From positions 1 to 35,108 of the forward strand of contig CANNOC010000022.1 in assembly GCA_947507155.1 (NCBI GenBank): a DNA stretch of 35,108 nucleotides, written 5' to 3'. This DNA is from an uncultured Collinsella sp. (GTDB lineage Bacteria > Actinomycetota > Coriobacteriia > Coriobacteriales > Coriobacteriaceae). Positions 16,951 to 25,452 of this stretch are shown here, in pieces. The notes beneath the pieces were generated by a model. It made no database searches, was not told the origin of the DNA, and saw only the letters and a program-made list of their open reading frames with translations. Position numbers and translations under genes: made by a program. Numbering within the stretch: the first letter of the stretch is position 1; each line of letters opens with the position of its first letter.

Positions 16951-16997
16951 AAAACGCCCGGTCAAGCCGATGCATCGTCGGTTTGACCGGGCGTTTT
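16951..16997. terminator. Bidirectional intrinsic terminator after the gntR gene
   Basis: A 20-base stem beginning AAAACGCCCGG, with a single G-T wobble and a 7-base loop. Both readings end in GCGTTTT. It separates the gntR gene from the control region of the ABC operon, which therefore has its own promoter. Confidence 0.92.
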
Positions 16998-17039
16998 CGC
17001 TTTGAGGGCATGAGTCTCGTCAGGCTGCGAGCTAGCCGG

Positions 17040-17759
17040 CTATCGCTTGGAGTTGACGCGGTAGTGGAAGATCTCGGGATGCGTGCGGGCATGCGTTACC
17101 TCGAACAAGATGCCGTCCGAGGTGTACGACTGGCTCTCCATGACGGCGACGCAATTGTACTTGCCAAGGTCCAAGTAGCTGCAGTCCTCATCGTTGGCAA
17201 GCTCGACGCTCACTGTACGGCGACTCGCCATCACCTTGACGCCGCGTTTATGCTCCAGATAGTCGTAAATTGACTTTGCAGCGATCTCGGGCGTCAGGCC
17301 CTTGGCGATCGACTCCAAAAAGTAACCATGGTCTACTTGGCGTGCATTGCCGTTAAGGCTTCGGACACGCACCACGCGAATCAACTCCTCGCCCACCTTA
17401 AAGCCCAGGCGACGAGAGAGTTGCTCAGTGCAAATCAAATGTTCAAAAGACTTGACCTCGGTCGATGCGACGACATTGTTGCGCTTTGCAAATTCGCCAA
17501 ACGACTCGACTTCCTCGAGTGCGCCTAGCATGTCGGTTTCGCCCTTGAGCCAAATAACGCGCACGCCCTTGCCGTGTATGGGCTGCACAAACATCTCGTC
17601 TGCCAGCATGCTCAAAGCGCGGCGGACGGTATTGCGCGTGCAGCCAAATTCCGCGGTCAGCTCGGCTTCGGTTGGCAGCATCTCCTGAAACGCATAGGTC
17701 CCATTAATGATGCGCGAACGGATCTCGCGGTAGATTCCTTCGTAAATCGCTTTTGGCAT
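17040..17759 (-). CDS. GntR-family regulator, HutC/TreR subfamily
   Basis: A 239-residue repressor-type protein. Residues about 1-70 are a GntR winged helix (YEGIYREIRSRIINGTY, then LPTEAELTAEFGCTRNTVRRALSMLADE and HGKGVRV). The rest is a UTRA effector domain (LGFKVGEELIRVVRVRSLNG; VDHGYFL; near the end FEVTHARTHPEIFHYRV), the fold used by TreR and HutC to sense sugar phosphates or small metabolites. AGAGGTGA lies 4-5 bases before the ATG. It is divergent from the PTS fusion gene and upstream of the ABC operon in the same direction. It is the best candidate binder of the TTGTTTAAACAA-like sites. Confidence 0.94.
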   Translation of the reverse strand: MPKAIYEGIYREIRSRIINGTYAFQEMLPTEAELTAEFGCTRNTVRRALSMLADEMFVQPIHGKGVRVIWLKGETDMLGALEEVESFGEFAKRNNVVASTEVKSFEHLICTEQLSRRLGFKVGEELIRVVRVRSLNGNARQVDHGYFLESIAKGLTPEIAAKSIYDYLEHKRGVKVMASRRTVSVELANDEDCSYLDLGKYNCVAVMESQSYTSDGILFEVTHARTHPEIFHYRVNSKR

Positions 17760-17811
17760 GACTTCACCTCTAATGAATATGTATGGCTAGGCACGATAGC
17801 ATTTCTTAAAG

Positions 17812-17947
17812 TTGTTTAAACCGATTATCGGCAAAGCGACAAGATTTAACCGTTGACGGTTTCTGTCCCGCCCAAACCGGTTTCGCTCAAAACTGCCGGT
17901 ACGACAATCGTCTGGTCCTCTACAATGAATCCATTGTTTAAACGTTT
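17812..17947. promoter_or_regulatory. Divergent gntR/PTS control region with paired operator half-matches
   Basis: TTGTTTAAAC occurs twice as a direct repeat (17812-17821 and 17934-17943), 122 bp apart, each matching TTGTTTAAACAA at 10 of 12 positions. A -10-like TACAAT is at 17920-17925, just before the second site. AAACCGGTTT (17874-17883) is a further short palindrome. The second site also contains AAACGTTT (17940-17947), so a LacI-type binder cannot be excluded. Confidence 0.5.
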
Positions 17948-17986
17948 CACCACGCGCAACGCGCCTCGATATTCGGGAGGCAGAAC

Positions 17987-20440
17987 ATGCTACAAAAAAT
18001 CCAACGCTTTGGCGGGGCAATGTTCGCGCCCGCCATGTTGTTTTCCATATCGGGCCTTATGGTCGGCGTCTCCGCCCTCGCAACGTCTGCGGATATCGTC
18101 GGCGACCTCGCCGTATACGGAACCCCTTGGTACGTTTTTTGGACTATCATTCAGCGCGGCTCGTGGACGGTCTTTAAGCGACTTCCGCTCCTTTTTGCCG
18201 TAGCGCTGCCCATCGGCCTTGCCCAAAAGCAACCGGCACGTTGTTGCCTCGAGGCGCTCGTGGCTTATTTTGCCTATTGCTTCTTTTTGAGCGAGATCAT
18301 CAAGCTAAGCGGAGACAACCTTGGACTTAAGTACCCGTCGTCTTTGACCCCCGCTAGCGGCATTACCATCATCGACGGCATCAAGACGCTCGACACCGGC
18401 ATTATCGGCCCGCTAGCGGTATCGGCAACCGTCGTCGCCATCCATGACCGCTTCTACGATGCCAAGGTCCCCGATTGGCTCGGCACCTTCTCGGGTTCCT
18501 CGCTGGTCTACCTCATCAGCTTTTTTGCCGTGTTCGCCCTTGCCGCCATCTCGGCCGCCATCGTGCCCTTCGTATACGCAGCGACCGAAACGCTGCGCCA
18601 CGCACTTGTGGGCGTCGGCCCCCTCGGCGTGGGTATCTTTGCGTTTTTGGAGCGAGCACTCGAGCCCATGGGGCTGCACCACCTGCTCTACATGCCTATC
18701 TACTACGACAATTTAGTTATTAACGACGGTATCTACGCCACGTGGACCAATTTGCTCCCCATTCTCTCCCATAGCACGCGCCCCCTCAATGAGCTTGCGC
18801 CGTGGGCTGGTTTCACCGCCACCGGCTGGGTCAAGCTCTTTGGCCTTCCTGCCATCGCCGTTGCGTTCTACACCACCGCCAAGCCCGAACGCCGCGCTGG
18901 CCTCAAGGCCATCCTTCTGCCCGCCATCGTCGCTTCGGCGGTCTGCGGCGTCACCGAGCCGCTCGAGTTTCTCTTTATGTTCACCTATCCCGGGCTCTTT
19001 TTGCTCTATGCCGCCCTATCTTCCTGCCTCGCCATGGCTATGAACTTCTTTGGCGTCGTTGGCATCTTCTCGGGCGGCTTTATGGAAATGGCTGCCTTCA
19101 ACTTTATCCCGCTCATGCGGGCGCATGCCGGCTCCTACCTTTTGGCACTCGGAATCGGACTCATCTTTAGCGTCATCTTCTTTCTGAGCTTTCGAGGTCT
19201 TATCCTGACCTTTGACCTTAAAACCCCGGGACGCGAGGACCATATCGCCAGCAACGCGGCGCTCTCACGCTTGACGGGAAACGACGTTGACGAAAAGCGC
19301 TCATCCAAAACCGGCGCTTCCGGCAACCAAGCCTCACAAGATCATCTCCTCGCCGAGCAGGTTGTGACGCTTCTGGGCGGCGTCTCCAACATTGCGGGCG
19401 CAACCAACTGCGCCACGCGTCTGCGCGTCGAAGTCGTGGATCCCTCCATCGTCGCGGACAATGCGACCTTTGTCGCAGCGGGTGCCAAAGGCCTCATCGT
19501 CACCGGCAAGACCGCTCAGGTAATCATCGGCATCTCGGTACCCCGCGTCAAAGAACACTTTGATCAGATTATGGGACTCGAACCGGGTTTTGCATTCGCC
19601 GCCTCGCCTTTTCATGCCGGCGATGGCGCCAAAAAGTATGGCAATGTCTGCTTCTTCGACATCGACGGTACGCTCGCCTGGCAAGATCCCAAACTTGCCC
19701 AAGAGCTCCCCGAGGGCGAGCGAGATCTTTCCCCCTATCCCAACGAGACGGTTGCACAGGCAATTCGCACGTTTGTCGCCAACGGCAACAAAGCTTTTAT
19801 CTGTACGGGGCGCACCCTCAGCTGCATCCATCCCAAGCTGCTCGAACTGCCGTGGGCAGGCGTCGTGTGCCTCGCGGGCGGTTACACCGAACTCGAGGGG
19901 CGCGTCGTGCGAAACGCTGCCATAAGCCCCGGCATGTTACAGCGCCTCGCCCCCTATCTCGAGCAATCGGGCGAGGTCATTCGCTTTGAGGGCATCGATC
20001 GCGTCGTGCGCATGAGTGCAGATGCCCCCGAGACGTACGGATACGCACGCACCGTGGGCGACGCCGTCACGCAACTTGAGCACTACAACGCCTATAAAAT
20101 TCTTATGTCCACACCACTTGCCAACCGCATCGCCCAAGATGAAGAGCTTGGACCTCTGCTCTGCCTCAACGAGCTCGAGCTCGAGGTCACAGAAATCTCG
20201 CCGCGCGAGTGCACCAAACGGGCCGGAATCAAGGCTGTGCTTGACGCCCTGGGACCAGACCACGGAACCGTATACGGCATCGGCGACGCGAGCAACGACA
20301 TCGCCCTCATGGAGGCGGTCGATGTTGGCATCGCCATGGGCAACGCGCCGGACTTCCTCAAGGAAAAGGCCGACTACGTAACCGACAGCTTCGACCACGA
20401 CGGCGTCGTCACCGCGCTCGAACACTTTGGGCTTATCTAG
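17987..20440 (+). CDS. PTS EIIC-EIIB permease fused to a Cof-type HAD phosphatase
   Basis: An 817-residue fusion. Residues 1-412 are a membrane EIIC of the glucose/maltose family (LEPMGLHHLLYMPIYYDN at 225-242; GVTEPLEFLF at 321-330). A polar linker (413-455) leads to EIIB with phospho-Cys475 in TNCATRLRVEV. Residues 550-817 are a HAD hydrolase of the Cof/IIB type, with nucleophile motif FFDIDGT (Asp558, Asp560), motif II ICTGRT (605-610), a conserved Lys in NAYKIL, and GDASNDIALME (766-776). No EIIA is present; one must act in trans. GGGAGG lies before the ATG. The fusion implies that a sugar imported as its phosphate could be dephosphorylated at once, or that the phosphatase limits sugar-phosphate stress. 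Substrate unknown; context suggests alpha-glucosides or trehalose. Confidence 0.92.
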   Translation: MLQKIQRFGGAMFAPAMLFSISGLMVGVSALATSADIVGDLAVYGTPWYVFWTIIQRGSWTVFKRLPLLFAVALPIGLAQKQPARCCLEALVAYFAYCFFLSEIIKLSGDNLGLKYPSSLTPASGITIIDGIKTLDTGIIGPLAVSATVVAIHDRFYDAKVPDWLGTFSGSSLVYLISFFAVFALAAISAAIVPFVYAATETLRHALVGVGPLGVGIFAFLERALEPMGLHHLLYMPIYYDNLVINDGIYATWTNLLPILSHSTRPLNELAPWAGFTATGWVKLFGLPAIAVAFYTTAKPERRAGLKAILLPAIVASAVCGVTEPLEFLFMFTYPGLFLLYAALSSCLAMAMNFFGVVGIFSGGFMEMAAFNFIPLMRAHAGSYLLALGIGLIFSVIFFLSFRGLILTFDLKTPGREDHIASNAALSRLTGNDVDEKRSSKTGASGNQASQDHLLAEQVVTLLGGVSNIAGATNCATRLRVEVVDPSIVADNATFVAAGAKGLIVTGKTAQVIIGISVPRVKEHFDQIMGLEPGFAFAASPFHAGDGAKKYGNVCFFDIDGTLAWQDPKLAQELPEGERDLSPYPNETVAQAIRTFVANGNKAFICTGRTLSCIHPKLLELPWAGVVCLAGGYTELEGRVVRNAAISPGMLQRLAPYLEQSGEVIRFEGIDRVVRMSADAPETYGYARTVGDAVTQLEHYNAYKILMSTPLANRIAQDEELGPLLCLNELELEVTEISPRECTKRAGIKAVLDALGPDHGTVYGIGDASNDIALMEAVDVGIAMGNAPDFLKEKADYVTDSFDHDGVVTALEHFGLI

Positions 20441-20556
20441 CCGAGCCCCTTGCCGCGTTTGCGACCGCAAGACTCAATCGTCTTCAACCGCCGCGCTCGA
20501 CGCCCCAATGTGGCAATATGTAGTCTGCATAATGCAACGGTGCAACCTAAGAAAGA

Positions 20557-21582
20557 ATGCGAGAACCCGTGTCCAGTCCGTTTACCAGCTTTTTAGCCCA
20601 GCACTTTGACCAGATTAACGACTATCTGGCCACGTTCTTTGACGGACAGGCAACTTCCGCCGATATCGAGCGTTACCTGTATACCCCGCTCTCGGCATTT
20701 ACGGCCAATGCCGGCAAGCGCCACCGCCCGCTCATCTGCATGCTCGCCGCCACCGCGGTAGGCGGCAGCTTTGAGAGCGCCCGCAGCGCGGCGGCAGCTA
20801 TCGAGCACTTTCAATCGGGAGCGCTTATCCATGACGACATCGCCGACAACGGCCAACTGCGTCGCGGCAAGCCCTGCATGCACCTTACCGAGGGCACGGG
20901 GCTTGCCATCAACTGCGGCGACCTAGCGCTCACCATGGTCACCAAGACGGTTCTCGACGACCCCACGCTCGAGGCAGACGTGAAACTCCGCGTGCTCCAC
21001 GAGCTCACCGAGATGATCGTCCGAACCATCGAGGGTCAGGCGCTCGACCTGGGTTGGGTCCGCGACGGGCGCTTTGACATCTCGGTCGACGATTATCTGG
21101 ACATGGCGACGCACAAGACCGCGTACTACAGCGGAGCCACGCCACTTGCCGCCGGAGCCATTATCGGCGGCGGCAGCGAGGAGCAGATTGAGGCGCTGCG
21201 CGCCTTTGGCCTGCACACGGGCCTTGCCTTCCAAATTCAAGACGACCTGCTCAACTTGATCGGCACCAAAGAGGCCGCCAACAAGGACTTCCGCACCGAT
21301 ATCACAGAGGGCAAGCGCACCCTCGTCGCCGTGCACGCCCTGTCAGACGAGCGTTATCACGACGAGGTCGAGGCAATCCTTTCCTCGGGCACCGAGGACC
21401 CCGTGCAACTTGCACGCGCCGTGGAGATCTTCCAGCAGACCGGCTCCATCGATTACGCCCACACTTACGCGCTCAACCTGACCGCCAAGGCCAAAGCGGC
21501 CATCGAGAACGTTGAGCTTGATCAGCACGCACGCGAGTTGTTCCTCTCCATGGCAGATTTCTTTGTGGAGCGACTCAACTAG
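20557..21582 (+). CDS. Polyprenyl (trans-isoprenyl) diphosphate synthase
   Basis: Cytoplasmic enzyme that adds isopentenyl diphosphate units to an allylic primer to make geranyl-, farnesyl- or longer prenyl diphosphates. At 341 residues it has GKRHRP (53-58), the first aspartate-rich motif DDIAD (93-97) followed by RRGKP, GEIQ-equivalent IEGQALDLGW, KTAYY, and the second motif FQIQDDLLNLIG (Asp229/Asp230). Product length cannot be fixed by eye; a quinone side chain or farnesyl precursor are both possible. The start is unsure: ATG 20557 has AAGAAAG very close, and GTG 20569 (MSSPFTSF) is an alternative. No terminator separates it clearly from the PTS gene 116 bp upstream. Confidence 0.93.
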   Translation: MREPVSSPFTSFLAQHFDQINDYLATFFDGQATSADIERYLYTPLSAFTANAGKRHRPLICMLAATAVGGSFESARSAAAAIEHFQSGALIHDDIADNGQLRRGKPCMHLTEGTGLAINCGDLALTMVTKTVLDDPTLEADVKLRVLHELTEMIVRTIEGQALDLGWVRDGRFDISVDDYLDMATHKTAYYSGATPLAAGAIIGGGSEEQIEALRAFGLHTGLAFQIQDDLLNLIGTKEAANKDFRTDITEGKRTLVAVHALSDERYHDEVEAILSSGTEDPVQLARAVEIFQQTGSIDYAHTYALNLTAKAKAAIENVELDQHARELFLSMADFFVERLN

Positions 21583-21720
21583 CGGGGGTTATAAAACCTG
21601 TCAGCAGCGTATTTGGGTACAACTTGCTACACTGTTGAGTGCATGTTTATGCATCTCTTTGCGTCGTCTATCCGACAGGCGCTCAAATAGTACGAATGAT
21701 ACGCCGAAAGGGGTTCGTTC

Positions 21721-22626
21721 ATGGAACCTATTACAACGGGCATGCAGGGAGCAGCCGTCGAGGACGTCCAGTCCCGCCTTCTGCAGCTTGGCTATACAAT
21801 CGATGACGCCGAGGTCTCCGACAAGCGCTTTGGCACCACCACCGAGCAGGCTGTTGGCACCTTTAGGCTCGATAGCGGCCTTGCCGCTGGCTGTGCCGTC
21901 GATATCCCCTGTTGGAGCGCCCTGGTAGACGCCTCGTATAAGCTGGGCGACCGCACGCTCTATCTGCGCATGCCCAATTTCCATGGCGCCGACGTTCAGG
22001 CCCTGCAGCGCGCGCTCAACGTTTTGGGCTTTGCCTGCGGTGAGGACGACGGCTATTTTGGCCCGCACACCGAGGCCGCCCTGCAGCAGTTCCAGGAAAA
22101 TGTTGGCCTGTTTGCCGATGGCATGGCGTTCCAGGATACCTACGCCTATATCAACCGCCTGCATCACGTGTGGGAGGCTAAGCCCTCGGTTACCGAGGCC
22201 GAGTCGCGCATCGGTTTTGCCCGTGCCGCCAACGTGCTCGAGCGTTTCCAGATTGCCGTCATCGGTGAGGACCCCATCGCACGCAGCGTTGCATCGCGCA
22301 TGTGGAACATCGCCACGGCGACGACCGACAGCAGCGGCATGATGCTTTGCGATTCCGAGGTTCCGACCGACGTGGATCTGGTGCTCGAGATCGCAAGCGA
22401 TGAGCTGCCCGCAGATGCTGCGCCGCGCGCCACGATCGCCCTCGCTGAGTGTCACAACCTGGCGCAGTGCATCCGCACTGCCAATGTCGCCGCACAGCAA
22501 AAGCCCGCGCGCATCCGCATTGAGCTCACGGGCATGACGCGCTACAACGGAACCTTCACCGCAAGTGATGCGCAGACACTCGCCGTACGCCTGCTCGATG
22601 GCGTTTGCGATGCCCTCGCAGATTAG
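21721..22626 (+). CDS. Protein with two peptidoglycan-binding domains and an unassigned C-terminal domain
   Basis: A 301-residue protein. Two PG_binding_1-like repeats fill residues about 6-65 (GMQGAAVEDVQSRLLQLGY ... FGTTTEQAVGTF) and 80-135 (GADVQALQRALNVLGF ... GYFGPHTEAALQQFQ). The remaining ~150 residues (from FQIAVIGEDP) form a mixed alpha/beta domain I do not recognise. No signal peptide or membrane segment is visible, so it appears cytoplasmic. The arrangement recalls actinobacterial CwlM, a cytoplasmic protein with two such domains before an amidase-like domain that regulates precursor synthesis, but the zinc-binding amidase motifs are not seen. AAAGGGG precedes the ATG. It is followed by tRNA-Gln. 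Confidence 0.8.
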   Translation: MEPITTGMQGAAVEDVQSRLLQLGYTIDDAEVSDKRFGTTTEQAVGTFRLDSGLAAGCAVDIPCWSALVDASYKLGDRTLYLRMPNFHGADVQALQRALNVLGFACGEDDGYFGPHTEAALQQFQENVGLFADGMAFQDTYAYINRLHHVWEAKPSVTEAESRIGFARAANVLERFQIAVIGEDPIARSVASRMWNIATATTDSSGMMLCDSEVPTDVDLVLEIASDELPADAAPRATIALAECHNLAQCIRTANVAAQQKPARIRIELTGMTRYNGTFTASDAQTLAVRLLDGVCDALAD

Positions 22627-22664
22627 GTAAACTAAACGGGTTGCTTTTGGGCAACACCACACAT

Positions 22665-22739
22665 TGGGACGTAGTTCAACGGTAGAACTCCGGTTTTTGG
22701 TGCCGGCTGTTGGGGGTTCGAATCCCTCCGTCCCAGCCA
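22665..22739 (+). tRNA. tRNA-Gln (anticodon UUG)
   Basis: The acceptor stem TGGGACG (22665-22671) pairs with CGTCCCA (22729-22735), followed by G and an encoded CCA. D-arm AGTTCAACGGTAGAACT, a 7-base anticodon loop TTTTGGT with anticodon TTG, and T-arm GGGGGTTCGAATCCCTCC are all present. The length is 75 bases including CCA. Confidence 0.96.
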
Positions 22740-22926
22740 TTAAAATTGAGCGCCCTGAGCCCATAACGGCCCAGGGCGCTTTCTTGTGGGCAAGCGGAGG
22801 GATTCGAACCCGCCAGGGTGCGGAGCTGAGGAAACGCAAAGCGTTTTCCAGCGCAGCACGCAAGGAGCGAAGCGACGCAGCGGGGCGCGGCCGCCGAAAA
22901 GGCGGACGCGGAATCCCTCCGTCCCA
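22714..22926. repeat. Direct and inverted copies of the tRNA-Gln T-arm/3' end (possible insertion scar)
   Basis: GAATCCCTCCGTCCCA occurs in the tRNA 3' end (22720-22735) and again as a direct repeat at 22911-22926. The T-arm 17-mer GGGTTCGAATCCCTCCG (22714-22730) also recurs as an exact inverted copy at 22795-22811. Between them are short hairpins (AAACGC-AA-AGCGTTTT around 22832; CCGCC-GAAAA-GGCGG around 22891) and a GC-rich stretch with no convincing gene. Direct repeats of a tRNA 3' end are what attL/attR of an integrated element look like; here the interval is only about 190 bp, so it would be a remnant or a non-autonomous element. Confidence 0.7.
22749..22785 (+). terminator. Terminator after tRNA-Gln
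   Basis: AGCGCCCTG (22749-22757) pairs with CAGGGCGCT (22772-22780), followed by TTTCTT. Confidence 0.85.
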
Positions 22927-23008
22927 TATCAACCAAGAGCGCCTTACATCTAGAAAATATAAGCCTAGTTCCGAAAAGCGAGCCGCATGCAACAACCAAG
23001 TAACCACA

Positions 23009-23145
23009 GGCCCCGGGAGAGCGGGGACACCGGCTTAGGTTTATCGCGAGTTCCGCACGAACAGGAGGCCACTTAATGTGGCCTCCGTCGTGAGCAGGAC
23101 TGTAGAGCAGGAAACCTAAGCCGGTGTCCCCGCTCTCCCGGGGCC
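23009..23145 (-). repeat. Foldback element copy 2 (34-bp variable arms, 69-bp conserved core)
   Basis: Arms at 23009-23042 and 23112-23145 are perfect reverse complements over 34 bp. The 69-bp core is identical to that of the copy at 27954-28110 and close to that at 5103-5233. The inner hairpin is GGAGGCCAC-TTAAT-GTGGCCTCC. The element ends 8 bp past the stop codon of the minus-strand Toprim-protein gene and has the same orientation relative to that gene as the other copies. It has no adjacent T-run, so it is not an ordinary intrinsic terminator. Confidence 0.94.
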
Positions 23146-23153
23146 GGCGGAAT

Positions 23154-25343
23154 CTAGTTGTTCAGCATGCGGTCGAAGCTTCCCGAGTCGCCATCCCGAT
23201 AGTCGGCGGTCATCAGAATCTCCTGCGGAATGCGCCCGCCCTCACGCAGCACGTTGCGGAACTGTACGCGCGTGACCATGGGCAGATCCTTGATCGTCGC
23301 CGCCAGGTTCTGCGGCACGCCCTGGTTGGCAGCCGCGGGCTCGCACTCGCCGCCGGCCTTCACGCGACGCTTGTGCTCGGCGAGCATGGCGCGATACATA
23401 CCGGCATGCAGGCGAATCTCAACCACATTGGCGTTACGGGTCTGCTCGACAATGCGCGCACCCTCTCGGTCGATGTCGCCCACGTAGTAGACATAGTTAA
23501 AGCGATAGCCGATCTCGGCCAGATAATCATCCAGTGCGTGTGAAACGCTCGCCTTGCAGCCGCCGCCAAAGATCACGCCACCCACCTTGGTGCCAAAAAG
23601 CTTGGCGTGCTTGCGGCCGCGCAGGAGCTTGACGATCTCGTCATAGGTGTCCAGGTTCTCAACCATAATGAACGGCTTGTCGGCGCCCAGCGTAAAGAAG
23701 CCCGTAAAGTGCACAGGACGGTTGGGAGCAACCTTGATTGCCTGCATGCTGATGCCCTTTTCGGTCATACGCCGAATCAGGCGCTCGCCGTGTTTGCCGT
23801 CAAAGGCCTTCTCATCGTTAAAAATCTGGTAGGCGCGCTGGCGACGCGAAGCGACCGGCGTGTCGGCGCCGCGATTCTGCTCTATCCAAGCCTGGATGAT
23901 CGCAATCTCCTCGGCAATCTTGCGGTTGGACATCTCGTTGTGCTGAGTGCGCTGCGGAGCCTTATTGCCGTCCTTGCCCTCGACCTTAACGATTTGAGTC
24001 TGCTGCTCCTTAATCTTGGAGAGCGCCGTAGGCGTGGGAACGACCTTGAGCAGCTGCCTGCCCAGGACACGGGCCAGAGCAAACGCCGAAACCTCGCCAT
24101 GAGCGGGCGGCTCAGGCTGCTGGGCGGCCGCATCGTTTGCAGTCGGTTTGGGCTGCGCCTGGGATTTGCGCTTGGAATCCGCCTGAGCTTTGCGCTCTTG
24201 CTTTGGCGCGGACGGACCCTTTTGCGAGCGCTCGGGCTTGTCCCCCTTCGCCGGCTGGCGCTTGGGCTGCTCCACCAGGGCCTCAGCCTTCGCGTCCTTA
24301 CTTTGCGTCGCTGCCTTCTCGGCCGCGGCCTCGGCATTTGAGCCACGACCGCCGCGGTGACGACGGCGGCGGGGCTTGCTTGAGGCGCTCTCCCCTGTCT
24401 GCTTATCAGCGGACTGTTGAGCTTTGACCTCGGTGTCAGTCGCAGACTGCGACTCGGAAGGTTGCTGCTCGCAAGCCACCGGCTCAACGGTTTTCTCAGT
24501 TTGTTCGGCCTTATCGGCCTGAGCGGTCGAAGCCGGCTCGCCCTTCTCCTGACGCTTTACGGGATACGCGCGTCCCGCAAAACCGCGACCGGGACGACAC
24601 GAACCCGGAGCCCTCTTGGCAGACTCCTCAACATCGCCTGCAGCATTGGAAGGCTCTTCAGCCTCATGCGCGACATCCTGCTGCACAGCCTTAAAGTGAG
24701 CACCGCGACGACGCTTGGGCTCTTGGGCCTCCACGGGCTTTTGCTCCTTCGCGGGCTTCTGCGACTCAGCGGCAACCTCGGTCACAACAGTCTCGGTATC
24801 GAGTTCATCCTTTTGAGCCACGGCACGACGGAAGCGCTCCTGCTGGGCACGGCGCTGAGCATCGCGCTTGCCGCCCCCACCAAAACCGCCGCGGCCGGCC
24901 TTGGCCGTAAAGGCGCGAACGACGTTCTCATCGAGCAGCTCGTCGGTATCGACATGCTCGCGCGGGGCCGTTTCCACCGAAGCGGGCGCCTCGACAACGT
25001 CCTCGACGGCCTCTTCGACAGCCTCGGCAAGCTGCTCCTGAGCATCACTTATCTCGGCATGAATGGTATAGAACGCCGGACGTCCGTTAATGCCGCTGCC
25101 CTCGATCTTGGTAACGATCTTTGCCGCGATGAGTTCGTCGCGCATCGCCTTGGTGTCGCATTCCTTATCGACGGAGCGGAAAATCTGCGCCAGCGCGCTC
25201 GACTTGATCTTGAGTGCCTTGCGGCAGAGCAGGTCGTAGGCAACTAGCTTGGCGCGCTCGGCAGAAAGCGACGTCTGGCTGCTCAGACGCTCAGCCAGGG
25301 CATCAACATTATTTTGGTTATCGGAATATACCGTCTTGGCCAC
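23154..25343 (-). CDS. Large protein with N-terminal helical domain, charged linker and JetD-like Toprim domain
   Basis: A 729-residue protein not assigned to a named family. Residues about 10-95 look like a compact helical or winged-helix domain. Residues about 100-415 are low complexity, rich in Ala, Glu, Lys, Arg, Gln and Pro, with RGGFGGGG and PRRRRHRGGRG patches suggesting nucleic-acid contact. Residues 470-729 are globular: an N-terminal part (RRQRAYQIFNDEKAFD) then a Toprim-like core with VENLDTYDEI (Glu562), VIFGGGCKASV and YVGDIDREG (622-628). This core resembles the DUF2220 Toprim nuclease of Wadjet JetD. GTG 25343 was chosen as start because AAAGGGG lies just upstream; ATG 25367 would overlap it. 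No jetA, jetB or jetC gene is adjacent. Confidence 0.75.
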   Translation of the reverse strand: MAKTVYSDNQNNVDALAERLSSQTSLSAERAKLVAYDLLCRKALKIKSSALAQIFRSVDKECDTKAMRDELIAAKIVTKIEGSGINGRPAFYTIHAEISDAQEQLAEAVEEAVEDVVEAPASVETAPREHVDTDELLDENVVRAFTAKAGRGGFGGGGKRDAQRRAQQERFRRAVAQKDELDTETVVTEVAAESQKPAKEQKPVEAQEPKRRRGAHFKAVQQDVAHEAEEPSNAAGDVEESAKRAPGSCRPGRGFAGRAYPVKRQEKGEPASTAQADKAEQTEKTVEPVACEQQPSESQSATDTEVKAQQSADKQTGESASSKPRRRRHRGGRGSNAEAAAEKAATQSKDAKAEALVEQPKRQPAKGDKPERSQKGPSAPKQERKAQADSKRKSQAQPKPTANDAAAQQPEPPAHGEVSAFALARVLGRQLLKVVPTPTALSKIKEQQTQIVKVEGKDGNKAPQRTQHNEMSNRKIAEEIAIIQAWIEQNRGADTPVASRRQRAYQIFNDEKAFDGKHGERLIRRMTEKGISMQAIKVAPNRPVHFTGFFTLGADKPFIMVENLDTYDEIVKLLRGRKHAKLFGTKVGGVIFGGGCKASVSHALDDYLAEIGYRFNYVYYVGDIDREGARIVEQTRNANVVEIRLHAGMYRAMLAEHKRRVKAGGECEPAAANQGVPQNLAATIKDLPMVTRVQFRNVLREGGRIPQEILMTADYRDGDSGSFDRMLNN

Positions 25344-25452
25344 GGGGCCCCTTTCATATGTACACATATACGTCTATATGGTACAACGCGCGCCCTTATC
25401 CACGCAAAACATCTGCGAGAACACTCGGGCATCGTCCGCTTTTGCATGAAAA

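Noticed and set aside
22664..23038. Small plus-strand open frame covering the tRNA and downstream hairpins
   Set aside because: It starts inside the tRNA and translates structured RNA and repeats; no ribosome site or family resemblance.
23009..23145. Ordinary intrinsic terminators for the three foldback elements
   Set aside because: Stems of 30-44 bp with a conserved ~70-bp internal domain and no outer T-run do not fit intrinsic terminators, though a role in 3' end formation remains possible.
23154..25343. A Wadjet defence operon
   Set aside because: Only the JetD-like Toprim domain is recognisable. The neighbours are tRNA-Gln and cstA, with no JetA, JetB or SMC-like JetC.
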